Translations under genes and position numbers: made by a program | The notes under the pieces: generated by a model | The model's database searches: none | Seen by the model: the letters and a program-made list of their open reading frames with translations, nothing else | What the model was told of the DNA's origin: nothing | NCBI GenBank assembly: GCA_020632715.1 | Contig: JACKFA010000003.1 | Coordinates: forward strand, 992,001-1,056,000 | Source: Deltaproteobacteria bacterium | Lineage (GTDB): Bacteria; Myxococcota_A; UBA9042; PHBI01 | Direction of reading: 5' to 3' | DNA: 64,000 nt | Shown: positions 24,016 to 31,771 of the stretch, piece after piece | Position numbering within the stretch: the first letter of the stretch is position 1 | Layout: every line of letters starts with the position of its first letter

Positions 24016-24924
24016 ATGACAGCGCAGACCATCGTAGCCATCTTCATCCCGGCGACCCTCGCCGTCATCATGTTCACGATGGGGCTCGGCCTCCGCGTCG
24101 TCGACTTCAAGCGCGTCATGGTCGAGCCGACCGCCGTCGCCGTCGGGCTCGTGAACCAGCTCGTCGTGCTCCCGGCGGCCGGCTTCCTGCTCGCCTGGGC
24201 CTTCGCCCTGCCGCCGCCGATGGCCGTCGGCTTCGTGCTCATCACGGCCTGCCCGGGCGGCCCGTCGTCGAACCTCTACTCGAACCTCGCGCGCGGTGAC
24301 ACGGCGCTCTCCGTGACGCTGACCGCGCTCTCGGGCGTGGCCACGATGGTGACGATCCCCTTCGTCGTCGGGCTCGCGCTCGACACGTTCATGGGCACCG
24401 CGACCGACATCACCATCGACGTCGGCTCGACCGTCGTCCAGCTGCTCTTCATCGTGGGCGTCCCGCTCGCGCTCGGCATGTTCGTCCGCGCCCACCGCCC
24501 CACGAAGGCCGAGGTCGCCGAGAAGCACCTGAAGCGCGTCGCCGTCGGGCTCCTGCTCGTCCTCATCATCGGCGCCATCGCGAAGGAGCGCACCCGCGTC
24601 GCCGAGCAGTTCACGACGCTCGGGATCCCGGTGCTCGTGCTCTCCCTCGGCACCATCATGCTCGGGCTCCTCTCCGCCCTCGCCTTCCGCCTCCCGCTCC
24701 GCCAGGCCGTCACCATCGGCATCGAGGTCGGGATGCAGAACGCCGCGCTCGGCATCGGCCTCGCCATCAACGTGCTCGGCAGCGAGGAGATCGCGATGCC
24801 CGCCGTCGTCTACGGGATCCTCGCCTACTTCACCTGCGCGGTCGCGCTCGCCATCGGGCGGCGCTTCATCCCGCACCACGACGCGCCCGCCGCGCCGGCG
24901 CCCGCGAGGCGCCGCGCGAGCTGA
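24016..24924 (+). CDS. Bile acid:Na+ symporter (BASS/SBF) family transporter
   Basis: A 302-residue inner-membrane protein with about nine hydrophobic helices. Family landmarks are 'TACPGGPSSNLYSNLARGD' in the first half and 'GIEVGMQNAALGIGLA' in the second; both are the crossed-helix, Na+-binding regions of the ASBT/SBF fold. Substrates of bacterial members include bile acids, pantoate and other organic anions, so the cargo here is unknown. ATG 24016 was chosen over an in-frame ATG at 23977 because the first transmembrane helix starts right after it and the extra residues (SKRPHTRYDGRL) look like upstream DNA. It is divergent from the Cys-rich protein and convergent with the lipoprotein at 24937. 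Confidence 0.9.
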   Translation: MTAQTIVAIFIPATLAVIMFTMGLGLRVVDFKRVMVEPTAVAVGLVNQLVVLPAAGFLLAWAFALPPPMAVGFVLITACPGGPSSNLYSNLARGDTALSVTLTALSGVATMVTIPFVVGLALDTFMGTATDITIDVGSTVVQLLFIVGVPLALGMFVRAHRPTKAEVAEKHLKRVAVGLLLVLIIGAIAKERTRVAEQFTTLGIPVLVLSLGTIMLGLLSALAFRLPLRQAVTIGIEVGMQNAALGIGLAINVLGSEEIAMPAVVYGILAYFTCAVALAIGRRFIPHHDAPAAPAPARRRAS

Positions 24925-24936
24925 GCGCGGGCCGCG

Positions 24937-25536
24937 CTACTCGGTCGGGCAGAGCGCGACCGGGTCCGCGGTCGTCAGATCGCCGTCGACCGCGATGGCG
25001 CCGTAGGTCGAGCCCGCGAGCGGGATCGACGCCGGCGACGAGATCGCGCCGTCGGCCGTGCCGCAGGTGAACTCGGCGGTGTTCGTGCAGCCGGCGAGCG
25101 TCAGCGTCGCGACCGCGTCGGTGCCGACGAGGATGGCGTTCGCCGCCCCGGGGATCGTGATCTCGCCGAAGTCGAGGTCGAAGCGGCCGTCCGCGTCGAC
25201 CGTGCCGGTCGCCGTCAGGACGTCGCCCACGTTCGCGCGCCCGTCGACCGCGAGCGGCTGCATGGCGACGGTGATCGCCCACGGGTCGACCGTCGTGTCC
25301 ACGGTCACCGTCGCGTCGAAGAGCACGGGCGCCGTCGGCAGCACCACCGTCGCGATCGCGAGCAGGTAGTCCCCGCTCGCGTCGACCCGCCCCTCGCACG
25401 CGCCCGTCGCCACCTGCGCGCGGAACGGCTCCGAGCGCTCGAGGAACTCGTCGAGCTTGCCGTTGGGGTCCACGCACCCGGCGCCGAGCGCCGTCGTCGC
25501 CAGCACCGCCGTCAGAAACGCCGCTCTCCACTGCAT
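24937..25536 (-). CDS. Small lipoprotein downstream of the FadL-type porin
   Basis: A 199-residue lipoprotein. The signal peptide MQWRAAFLTAVLATTALGAGC has a lipobox at GAGC; the mature part is beta-rich without recognised family and carries Cys pairs (CTNTAEFTC and others). ATG 25536 was chosen because GGGGAGGG precedes it at good spacing. An upstream in-frame ATG at 25581 (MTHTTTTTRSRGGRT) overlaps the porin's stop and would put basic residues before the signal peptide. It is 44 bases behind the porin gene on the same strand, so they probably form an operon and the lipoprotein may serve the porin or its substrate. Confidence 0.85.
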   Translation of the reverse strand: MQWRAAFLTAVLATTALGAGCVDPNGKLDEFLERSEPFRAQVATGACEGRVDASGDYLLAIATVVLPTAPVLFDATVTVDTTVDPWAITVAMQPLAVDGRANVGDVLTATGTVDADGRFDLDFGEITIPGAANAILVGTDAVATLTLAGCTNTAEFTCGTADGAISSPASIPLAGSTYGAIAVDGDLTTADPVALCPTE

Positions 25537-25580
25537 CGTCCGCCCTCCCCGGCTCCGGGTCGTCGTCGTCGTGTGCGTCA

Positions 25581-27011
25581 TCAGAAGCGCGCCTCCACCG
25601 ACACGTCGAGGACGCCGATGGCGTGCTCGTACTTGCCCGCCGCGTCGGGATCGCGCTCCGGCGCCGAGAAGCCGAGGCTCGCGATGTCGCCGGTGGTCGC
25701 CCCCGGCAGGTGCTGCCGCGGCGCGACCGTGCGATCCGGGTAGAAGAGCTGGGTGTAGGTCACGCTCACGATGAGGGACTCGTCGAGCAGCGAGAAGCGC
25801 CCGCCCACGGCGACCGAGACCTTGTCGTTGTCGTAGAGGCCGGGGTCGACGGTCGAGTCGGGGATGGCGTTCCCGTCCCAGCCGGCGCCGAGGTAGAGCT
25901 CGACCGCGTCGGACACCCAATACGAGCCGCCCGCGCGGAGGGCGAAGGTGTCCTCCCAGCGGCGCGGCACGAGCACGATCTTCCCGGGCGGCGGGTCGCC
26001 CTTGCAGGCGCGCGGCGTGATCGTCGAGTTCAGGAGGCAGTGCTCGTACATCGAGCTCCAGCGCGCGAGCTCGCCGAAGAGGCGCACCTCCCACGCCTTC
26101 GGCACGGTGTAGCGCCCGCCGAGGCGCCAGACGTCCGGCCAGCCGTTGTAGAACTCCGACGGCGTCGGCTCGACCGCCGCCGACGGGGTCGCGCCGAAGA
26201 CGAGCGTCGTGTCGCCGGTGAGCTTGCTCGTGCCGAAGCCCGGCTGGCTCTGGTAGGAGAGCCCGAGGTAGAAGCCGTCGACCGGCTCCCAGATGATGCC
26301 GGCCGAGATGGCGACGTCGACGCTCGACACGTCGATGAGGGCGCGCCCCTCCTGGATGGTGCCGTTGCTGACGAGGTGATCGGTGCCGTCCGAGTTGCGC
26401 GCGCGCACCGTCGCCATCTGCGTCAGGACGACGTTCAGGCCGGCGCCGACCGAGAGGCGCAGGTCCGGGAAGCGGTAGCTGACGGCCCCCGTGAAGTAGA
26501 GGGCGCGGAGCGTGCCGTCGATGGCCCACCAGCGCTGCGGGCCGTCCTTGGCGCCCGGGAAGGCGTCGCTCGCGTCGACCTGATCGAAGCTCGAGCTGCC
26601 GCCGAAGGGGACGTAGAAGCCGAGGCCCACGCCGAGCCCCTCGACGCCGAAGTCGGTGACGATGGCGGCGAACGGGCTCCCGACGAGGTTGAAGAGGTGC
26701 CCCTCGCCGCTGTTCGCGGCGACGCCGTCGCCCTCCGGGGTGCCGGTGCCGACGTTCGGGTCGGCGAGCACGTTGTCGATGGCGCCCGGGTCGCGCGTGT
26801 AGGTGAGGCTCCGCCACGCGAACGTGCCGTCGAGCATGAGGCGCGTCCCGCCCATGAGCGACATGCCCGCGGGGTTGAAGTAGATCGCCGTCGGGTTCGA
26901 CGTCGTCGGGTGCCCGTGCTCGCCGCCGAAGCGGACGGCGAGGAGCCCGCTCGCCTGCGCGGGCGGAGACAGCATCGGGACGAGCGCCGCGAGCGCCCAG
27001 AGCCACTTCAT
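25581..27011 (-). CDS. OmpP1/FadL-family outer-membrane transporter
   Basis: A 476-residue outer-membrane beta-barrel with signal peptide MKWLWALAALVPMLSPPAQASG. The FadL-family N-terminal hatch motif is visible as 'SNPTAIYFNPAGMSLMGGTRLMLDGTF'. Many amphipathic strands follow and the last residue is Phe (VSVEARF), as needed for BAM insertion. The family carries long-chain fatty acids and other hydrophobic compounds across the outer membrane. ATG 27011 has GGGAGG upstream; the long open frame further upstream is not coding-like. It is followed by a lipoprotein gene and is divergent from the DoxX gene across a 307-base regulatory gap. Confidence 0.9.
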   Translation of the reverse strand: MKWLWALAALVPMLSPPAQASGLLAVRFGGEHGHPTTSNPTAIYFNPAGMSLMGGTRLMLDGTFAWRSLTYTRDPGAIDNVLADPNVGTGTPEGDGVAANSGEGHLFNLVGSPFAAIVTDFGVEGLGVGLGFYVPFGGSSSFDQVDASDAFPGAKDGPQRWWAIDGTLRALYFTGAVSYRFPDLRLSVGAGLNVVLTQMATVRARNSDGTDHLVSNGTIQEGRALIDVSSVDVAISAGIIWEPVDGFYLGLSYQSQPGFGTSKLTGDTTLVFGATPSAAVEPTPSEFYNGWPDVWRLGGRYTVPKAWEVRLFGELARWSSMYEHCLLNSTITPRACKGDPPPGKIVLVPRRWEDTFALRAGGSYWVSDAVELYLGAGWDGNAIPDSTVDPGLYDNDKVSVAVGGRFSLLDESLIVSVTYTQLFYPDRTVAPRQHLPGATTGDIASLGFSAPERDPDAAGKYEHAIGVLDVSVEARF

Positions 27012-27165
27012 CGGTCCGGCCTCCCTCGAGGAGCCAGCGCGCGCCGTGACGGTCGACCCGCGGTCCTCCTCGGGATCCCTACCATCGTCGCGCGGCCGTG
27101 TCCATCGCCGCGCGATGGGAATCGTCTCGCGAGATGGATCCGCGGGCGCCGCCCGATCGCGCCCT

Positions 27166-27180
27166 GGGGCAGTCTGCCCC
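27166..27180. promoter_or_regulatory. Palindrome GGGGCAG-T-CTGCCCC, possible activator site
   Basis: A perfect inverted repeat with 7-base arms around a single T. It sits about 75-90 bases upstream of the -24/-12 promoter, the normal distance for the binding site of a sigma-54 enhancer-binding protein. The activator is not encoded in this window as far as I can see. Confidence 0.45.
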
Positions 27181-27254
27181 GCCCGGGGGCGCGCTGGGGC
27201 GGCGCGACACGGCGGGGACGGCGCGCGCGCCGCGCCGATCGCCGGCTCGCGCCG

Positions 27255-27270
27255 TGGCACGGGGACTGCA
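27255..27270 (+). promoter_or_regulatory. Candidate sigma-54 (-24/-12) promoter
   Basis: The sequence TGGCACGGGGACTGCA matches the RpoN consensus TGGCAC-N5-TTGCA, with the invariant GG (27256-27257) and GC (27268-27269) exactly ten bases apart and only CTGC in place of TTGC. Transcription would start near 27281, giving a 38-base leader with AGAGAGGAG before the DoxX ATG. Confidence 0.6.
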
Positions 27271-27318
27271 CCCCTCGAGCGATCGAGACAAACCCCTGCG
27301 AGCGAGAGAGAGGAGCCC

Positions 27319-27771
27319 ATGGCCACGAACGTCAACGTCGAGTCCGGACACGTCCGGACGAGCCGCCACCCGCGCGCGCACCGGATCCACGACATCCTGA
27401 CCGGCCCCGTCGCTCGCGTCCTCTTCGGGCTCCCCTTCATCGCCTTCGGGATGAGCCACTTCTTCATGATCGAGTCGATGTCCGCGGTCGTGCCGGACTG
27501 GGCGCCGTTCTCGGCGGGCTTCTGGGTCGTCGCGACGGGCGTGGTGCTGCTCGCGTGCGGCGTCGGCGTCGTCTACGGCGGCCGCCCCGCGCGCGTCGCC
27601 GGGCCCGTCCTGGCCGGCCTCCTCCTCACGTTCGTCGTGACCATCCACATCCCGACGCTCATCGCCGGCGGCGACGGCGCGAACATGGCGACCGTCAACC
27701 TCATGAAGGACCTCGCCCTCGCCGGCGCCGCGCTCCTCGTCTCGTTCGAGACCGCCCACGCCCACGTGTGA
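27319..27771 (+). CDS. DoxX-like small membrane protein
   Basis: A 150-residue membrane protein with four hydrophobic helices after a His/Arg-rich N-terminal tail. 'RVLFGLPFIAFGMSHFFMIESM' and the closing 'NLMKDLALAGAALLVSFE' are typical of the DoxX/SURF4-like superfamily, in which the 'NLMKDLALAG' segment is highly conserved. Members act in quinone-linked redox, sulfur metabolism or oxidative stress, but the precise role here is unknown. The ATG at 27319 has AGAGAGGAG upstream. It is the first gene after the candidate sigma-54 promoter and is 54 bases ahead of the FNT-family channel gene, so it probably shares its transcript and stress or nutrient control. Confidence 0.85.
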   Translation: MATNVNVESGHVRTSRHPRAHRIHDILTGPVARVLFGLPFIAFGMSHFFMIESMSAVVPDWAPFSAGFWVVATGVVLLACGVGVVYGGRPARVAGPVLAGLLLTFVVTIHIPTLIAGGDGANMATVNLMKDLALAGAALLVSFETAHAHV

Positions 27772-27825
27772 CCGCGCGCGCCGCGCCCCGCCGACCCCGC
27801 CCCCGCCGACCGAGGTGCCGCCGCC

Positions 27826-28725
27826 ATGAACGCGCCCCGCGACCCCGCCGACCCAGACCGCCACGCCCGCGACGACGACGCCCGCCCCGACGCCGACGAG
27901 AAGAGCAAGGCCGTCCGCGACGGCGCGCCCGACGACGCGCCCCCGGCCAAGAAGAGCTACCGCGAGATCCTCGCGCAGGAGATCCACGAGGCGTCGATCG
28001 AGCTCCACCGCCCGCAGAGCGGCCTCGTGATGTCGTCCCTGTCCGCCGGGATGGACGTCGGCTTCAGCCTCTTCGCCGTCGCGGTCATGGTGTCGCTCCT
28101 CGGCGGCGAGATCGACGGCCTCCCGGGCCGCCTCCTCGTCTCCGCCGTCTACCCGATCGGCTACATCTTCGTCGTCATCGGGCGCTCCGAGCTCTTCACG
28201 GAGCACACGACCCTCGCCGTGCTCCCGGTCCTGAACCGCGACGCGCGCCTCTCGCGCCTCCTCCGGCTGTGGGTCACCGTCTACCTCGGGAACCTCGTCG
28301 GCGTGACGCTCTTCGCCCTCTTCGCCGCGACGCTCGGGCCCGAGCTCGGCGCCTTCCACGTGGACGACCTCGAGCACGTCGCGCGCGGCATCGTCGACCA
28401 CGACGGCTGGATCATCGGGCTCAGCGCCGTCCTCGCCGGGTGGCTCATGGGGCTCCTGTCGTGGCTCGTGACCGCCGCGCGCGAGACCATCGCGCAGATC
28501 GCCATCGTCTTCATGATCACGGGCCTCATCGGCCTCGGGCACCTGCACCACTGCATCGTCGGCGCGTGCGAGGTCTTCACCGCGCTCATCGCCGGCGCCG
28601 ACGTCACCGTGTCCGAGGCGGCGCGCTTCCTCGGCTGGGCGACCCTCGGGAACGCCGTCGGCGGCGTGCTCTTCGTCGGGGTCGTGAAGTACGGGCACGC
28701 GAGCCGCGCCGCCCGCGAGGGGTGA
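27826..28725 (+). CDS. Formate/nitrite transporter (FNT) family channel
   Basis: A 299-residue inner-membrane protein with a charged 55-residue N-terminal tail and six helices. Family features are 'EASIELHRPQSGLVMSSLSAGMDVGFS' at the entry, 'FTEHTTLAVLPVL' in the pore region, and 'GLGHLHHCIVGACEVFTAL' toward the end with the His constriction. It looks closest to the YfdC-like branch of FNT proteins rather than true FocA or NirC. Small monovalent anions are the probable cargo, but the exact one is unknown. It follows the DoxX gene on the same strand. It is convergent with the 118-residue protein gene, 34 bases away. Confidence 0.88.
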   Translation: MNAPRDPADPDRHARDDDARPDADEKSKAVRDGAPDDAPPAKKSYREILAQEIHEASIELHRPQSGLVMSSLSAGMDVGFSLFAVAVMVSLLGGEIDGLPGRLLVSAVYPIGYIFVVIGRSELFTEHTTLAVLPVLNRDARLSRLLRLWVTVYLGNLVGVTLFALFAATLGPELGAFHVDDLEHVARGIVDHDGWIIGLSAVLAGWLMGLLSWLVTAARETIAQIAIVFMITGLIGLGHLHHCIVGACEVFTALIAGADVTVSEAARFLGWATLGNAVGGVLFVGVVKYGHASRAAREG

Positions 28726-28759
28726 GCGCGGCTCGCGCGTCGTCGAGCGCGCTCGCGCC

Positions 28760-29116
28760 CTACCCCTTCTTCGGCTCCTTGTGGCGCGGGGCCTCTGTCA
28801 CGCGCTCGAGGTAGCGCGCGCCCATGTCCTCGGGCTCCTCGCTGAGCGTCTCCTCGCGCGGCGGGCCCTCGCCCTGCCGCCCGCGGTCGTGCACCGGGAT
28901 CTCGCGCGCGATGGCCGGGTCCGGGCCCTGCGCGGCGCGGGCGCTGTACTCGCCCTCGCCGACGAGGCTCTGGTAGTCGGCGCCGCCGTTGTCGGGCTGG
29001 CGCTGCTCCGTCGCCTCGTCTTCCTCGATCTCGGCCTCGCTCGGCAGCTCGCGCGCGCTCTTCCGGCGCGGGGCGAGGCGCGTGTCGTCGCTCGCGTGGG
29101 TGCTTCTCTCGTTCAT
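28760..29116 (-). CDS. Small hydrophilic protein at the end of the respiratory cluster
   Basis: A 118-residue, highly charged, probably disordered protein (MNERSTHASDDTRLAPRRKSAREL, then 'DYQSLVGEGEYSARAAQGPDPAI'). No domain is recognised and there is no signal peptide or membrane segment. The frame is supported by a GGAGG ribosome site just upstream of ATG 29116 and by normal codon use. It lies 60 bases downstream of the cytochrome oxidase subunit IV gene on the same strand and could be the last gene of that operon, though the gap leaves room for a separate start. Confidence 0.65.
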   Translation of the reverse strand: MNERSTHASDDTRLAPRRKSARELPSEAEIEEDEATEQRQPDNGGADYQSLVGEGEYSARAAQGPDPAIAREIPVHDRGRQGEGPPREETLSEEPEDMGARYLERVTEAPRHKEPKKG

Positions 29117-29176
29117 GGGGTCCTCCGGTGGGTGACCCGCCCTCGAGGAGCAACAAGCGCGCCAAGGCGGCGCCCG

Positions 29177-29491
29177 TCAGCGCGTCACGACGTCGATGAC
29201 CACGAAGAGCACGAGGAACGCGAGCCACGTGAAGCCGAACCCCGCGAAGAGCCGCGGGAGGCGCCCCTCGTGGCCGAGGTGCATGAAGAAGCCCATGACG
29301 AGCCCGGCCTTCGCGCCCGCGATGGCGAGCCCGACGACGACGTGCCCGACGGTCCCGAGGTCGACGTAGGCGAGCGCGACCGTGGCGAGCGTGAGCGCGA
29401 GGAGCGCCGCGAGCACGACGAGGCTCGTGACCACGCTCGGCGGCTCGAGCGCGCGGCCCCCGTCCTCGCGCCGCTCGTCGCGGGCGCTCAC
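29177..29491 (-). CDS. Cytochrome c oxidase subunit IV (prokaryotic)
   Basis: A 104-residue protein with three hydrophobic helices, the usual size and shape of the small prokaryotic COX4 subunit. The C-terminal pair 'GLAIAGAKAGLVMGFFMHLGHE' and 'GFTWLAFLVLFVVIDVV' is the COX4_pro signature; Lys in 'AKAGLVMGFFMHL' is typical. It helps assembly or stability of the heme-copper oxidase in the inner membrane. It starts at GTG 29491, whose GTGA overlaps the stop of subunit III by four bases, so translation is coupled. It is the last clear oxidase gene of the operon. Confidence 0.88.
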   Translation of the reverse strand: MSARDERREDGGRALEPPSVVTSLVVLAALLALTLATVALAYVDLGTVGHVVVGLAIAGAKAGLVMGFFMHLGHEGRLPRLFAGFGFTWLAFLVLFVVIDVVTR

Positions 29492-30141
29492 GCGTGCCCC
29501 GCGAGGTAGAGCGCCGGGAAGACGAAGAGCCACACGACGTCGACGAGGTGCCAATAGAGCCCGAGCCCCATGATGGCGGTCCAGCGCGGGAGTTCCCGCC
29601 CGCGCGCTGCGGCGAGCGCGCGCCAGGCGATGACGAGGACCCCGCCCACGACGTGCAGCGCGTGGAAGCCCGTCATCACGAAGTAGAGGCCGAAGAACTG
29701 GGCGCGGCCGGCCTCCACGACCGACGACGCCGCGTGGAGGTCGACCACGGGCACCTCCCCGGCCGCGATGTGGTGGTGGTACTCCCAGGCCTTCATCGCG
29801 AGGAAGGCGACGGCGAGGAGCCCCGTCGCGGCGAGCCAGCCGGCGAGCCCGCGCCGCGCCCCGAGCATGGCCGAACGCACCGCGAGCACCATCGTGAAGC
29901 TCGACACGAGCAAGGTCACCGTCATGACCGTCGCGAGCGGCACGTCGAGCGCGCGCCCGCCGGCCGCGACGACGTCGGGGTGCTGCGCGCGGAAGAGGCC
30001 GTACCACACGAAGAGGACGCCGAAGAACAGCACCTCCTGGGCGATGAACACCCACATCCCGAGGGAGACGGCGGCGCGCTGGTGGGCGACGTCCGTGAAG
30101 GGCTCGCGCACGAGCCGCGCGTCGGCGTGGAGCTCAGCCAT
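29488..30141 (-). CDS. coxC: Cytochrome c oxidase subunit III
   Basis: A 217-residue inner-membrane protein of the COX3 family in its shorter seven-helix form. 'GMWVFIAQEVLFFGVLFVWYGLFR' is helix 3 with its conserved Glu, and 'GFHALHVVGGVLVIAW' and 'YWHLVDVVWLFVFPALYL' are the conserved C-terminal helices. It supports proton uptake and stability of subunit I. ATG 30141 overlaps the subunit I stop by eight bases. Its own stop overlaps the subunit IV start, so I-III-IV are translationally coupled. Confidence 0.93.
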   Translation of the reverse strand: MAELHADARLVREPFTDVAHQRAAVSLGMWVFIAQEVLFFGVLFVWYGLFRAQHPDVVAAGGRALDVPLATVMTVTLLVSSFTMVLAVRSAMLGARRGLAGWLAATGLLAVAFLAMKAWEYHHHIAAGEVPVVDLHAASSVVEAGRAQFFGLYFVMTGFHALHVVGGVLVIAWRALAAARGRELPRWTAIMGLGLYWHLVDVVWLFVFPALYLAGHA

Positions 30142-31771
30142 GGGCGCCCCCGCGGGCGGCGACCGGCGCCGGCGCGTTCGGGTAGTCGTAGGCGTCGCCC
30201 GTGACGACCGGCTGCGCGAGGAAGTTCTCGGCCGGCGGCGGGGAGGTCGTCTGCCACTCGAGCCCCGTCGCGCCCCAGGGGTTGCGGCCCGCGGGCTCGG
30301 CCTTCCCGAAGAGCGACTTCACGAGGGCCACGGCGGGCACGAGGTAGCCGAGCGCGAGGACCGACGCGCCCGCGGACGACATGACCTGGAGCAGGTGGAA
30401 GCGCTCGTCGTAGGTCGCGACCCGCCGCGGGAGCCCCTGGTAGCCGAGGATGAACTGCGGGAGGAATGTGAGCAGGAAGCCGACGAAGACGAGCACGGCG
30501 CCGAGGCGCCCGAGGCGCTCGTCGTAGCGGCGGCCGGTCATCTTCGGCCACCAGAAGTGGAGGCCCGCGAGGTAGGCCATCACCATCCCGCCGACCATGA
30601 TGGTGTGGAAGTGGGCCACGACGAAGTAGGTGTCGTGGAGGTGCACGTCGACCGCGAGCGTGGCGAGCACGACCCCCGTGACGCCGCCGACCGTGAAGAG
30701 CCCGATGAAGCCGAGCACGTAGAGCATCGGCGTGTCGAGGCGGATGGCGCCGCCGTAGAGGGTCGCGAGCCAGTTGAACACCTTGATCGCGCTCGGGACG
30801 GCCACGAGGTAGCTCAGCACGGAGAAGACGAGGCTCGCGAGGTACGACTGGCCGCTCACGAACATGTGGTGGCCCCAGACGAGGAAGCCGAAGACCGCGA
30901 TGGCGAGGGTCGCCCAGGCGATGAAGCGGTAGCCGAAGATGCGGCGCCGCGAGAAGCAGCAGATGACCTCGCTCACGACCCCCATGCCCGGGAGGATCAT
31001 CACGTAGACGGCCGGGTGGGAGTAGAACCAGAAGAAGTGCTGGAAGAGCAGCGGATCGCCGCCGTACGCGGGGTCGAAGATCCCGATGCCGACGGCGTGC
31101 TCGATGAGTACGAGGAGCAGCGTCATGCCGAGGACGGGCGTCGCGAGGACGAGGATGATCGACGTCGCGTAGTGGGTCCACACGAAGAGCGGGAGCCGGA
31201 ACCAGGTGAGGCCGGGCGCGCGCAGCTTGTGGATGGTCACGATGAAGTTGAGGCCCGTGAAGATGGACGAGACGCCCGCGAGGAAGATCCCGCACACGGT
31301 CAGCACCACGTGGGACTGGCTGAAGGTGCTCGAGTACGGGGTGTAGAAGGTCCAGCCGGTGTCGACGCCGCCCGTGACCATGGCGACGAGGGTGAGCGCG
31401 CCGCCCGCGACGAAGACGTACCAGCTCGCGAGGTTCAGCCGCGGGAAGGCGAGGTCGGGGGCGCCGATCATGAGCGGGATCAGGTAGTTCCCGAGGACCG
31501 TCGGCACGGCGGGGATGAGGAAGAACCACACCATGATGACGCCGTGGAGGCTGAAGAGGCGGTTGTAGGCCTCGGCCGACACGACGTCCTCGCCGGGTCC
31601 GGCGAGCTCGATGCGCATGATGGTGGCGATGACGCCGCCGATGACGAAGAAGAGCGTGATGGTGAGGAGGTAGAGGACCGCGATCTTCTTGTGGTCCTTC
31701 GTCGTGAGCCAGGCGCGGAGCGTGCCCCAGAAGCGGTGGGCCCCGCTCGGCGTGCGCGCGGTCGTGTTCAT
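30134..31771 (-). CDS. coxA: Cytochrome c oxidase subunit I, A2-type
   Basis: A 545-residue heme-copper oxidase catalytic subunit with twelve helices. The heme and CuB ligands lie in 'LHGVIMVWFFLIP' (low-spin heme His), 'FFWFYSHPAVYVMILPG' (CuB His and cross-linked Tyr), 'WGHHMFVSG' (two CuB His) and 'TYFVVAHFHTIMVGG' (heme a3 and a His). The K-channel Tyr is present. The D-channel Glu of HPEVY is replaced (HPAVY) and a YSHP motif precedes it; this is the hallmark of A2-type oxidases such as the caa3 enzymes of Rhodothermus and Thermus. It reduces O2 to water with proton pumping. Start ATG 31771 leaves a four-base overlap with subunit II. Confidence 0.96.
   Translation of the reverse strand: MNTTARTPSGAHRFWGTLRAWLTTKDHKKIAVLYLLTITLFFVIGGVIATIMRIELAGPGEDVVSAEAYNRLFSLHGVIMVWFFLIPAVPTVLGNYLIPLMIGAPDLAFPRLNLASWYVFVAGGALTLVAMVTGGVDTGWTFYTPYSSTFSQSHVVLTVCGIFLAGVSSIFTGLNFIVTIHKLRAPGLTWFRLPLFVWTHYATSIILVLATPVLGMTLLLVLIEHAVGIGIFDPAYGGDPLLFQHFFWFYSHPAVYVMILPGMGVVSEVICCFSRRRIFGYRFIAWATLAIAVFGFLVWGHHMFVSGQSYLASLVFSVLSYLVAVPSAIKVFNWLATLYGGAIRLDTPMLYVLGFIGLFTVGGVTGVVLATLAVDVHLHDTYFVVAHFHTIMVGGMVMAYLAGLHFWWPKMTGRRYDERLGRLGAVLVFVGFLLTFLPQFILGYQGLPRRVATYDERFHLLQVMSSAGASVLALGYLVPAVALVKSLFGKAEPAGRNPWGATGLEWQTTSPPPAENFLAQPVVTGDAYDYPNAPAPVAARGGAHG

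Larger units (their letters stand above)
27012..27318 (+). other. 307-base divergent regulatory region, no gene
   Basis: Lies between the divergent FadL-type and DoxX genes. It holds the candidate sigma-54 promoter at 27255-27270, a perfect 15-base palindrome at 27166-27180, and a 10-base palindrome TCTCGCGAGA at 27125-27134. I see no convincing reading frame with a ribosome site here apart from the flanking genes. Confidence 0.7.
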
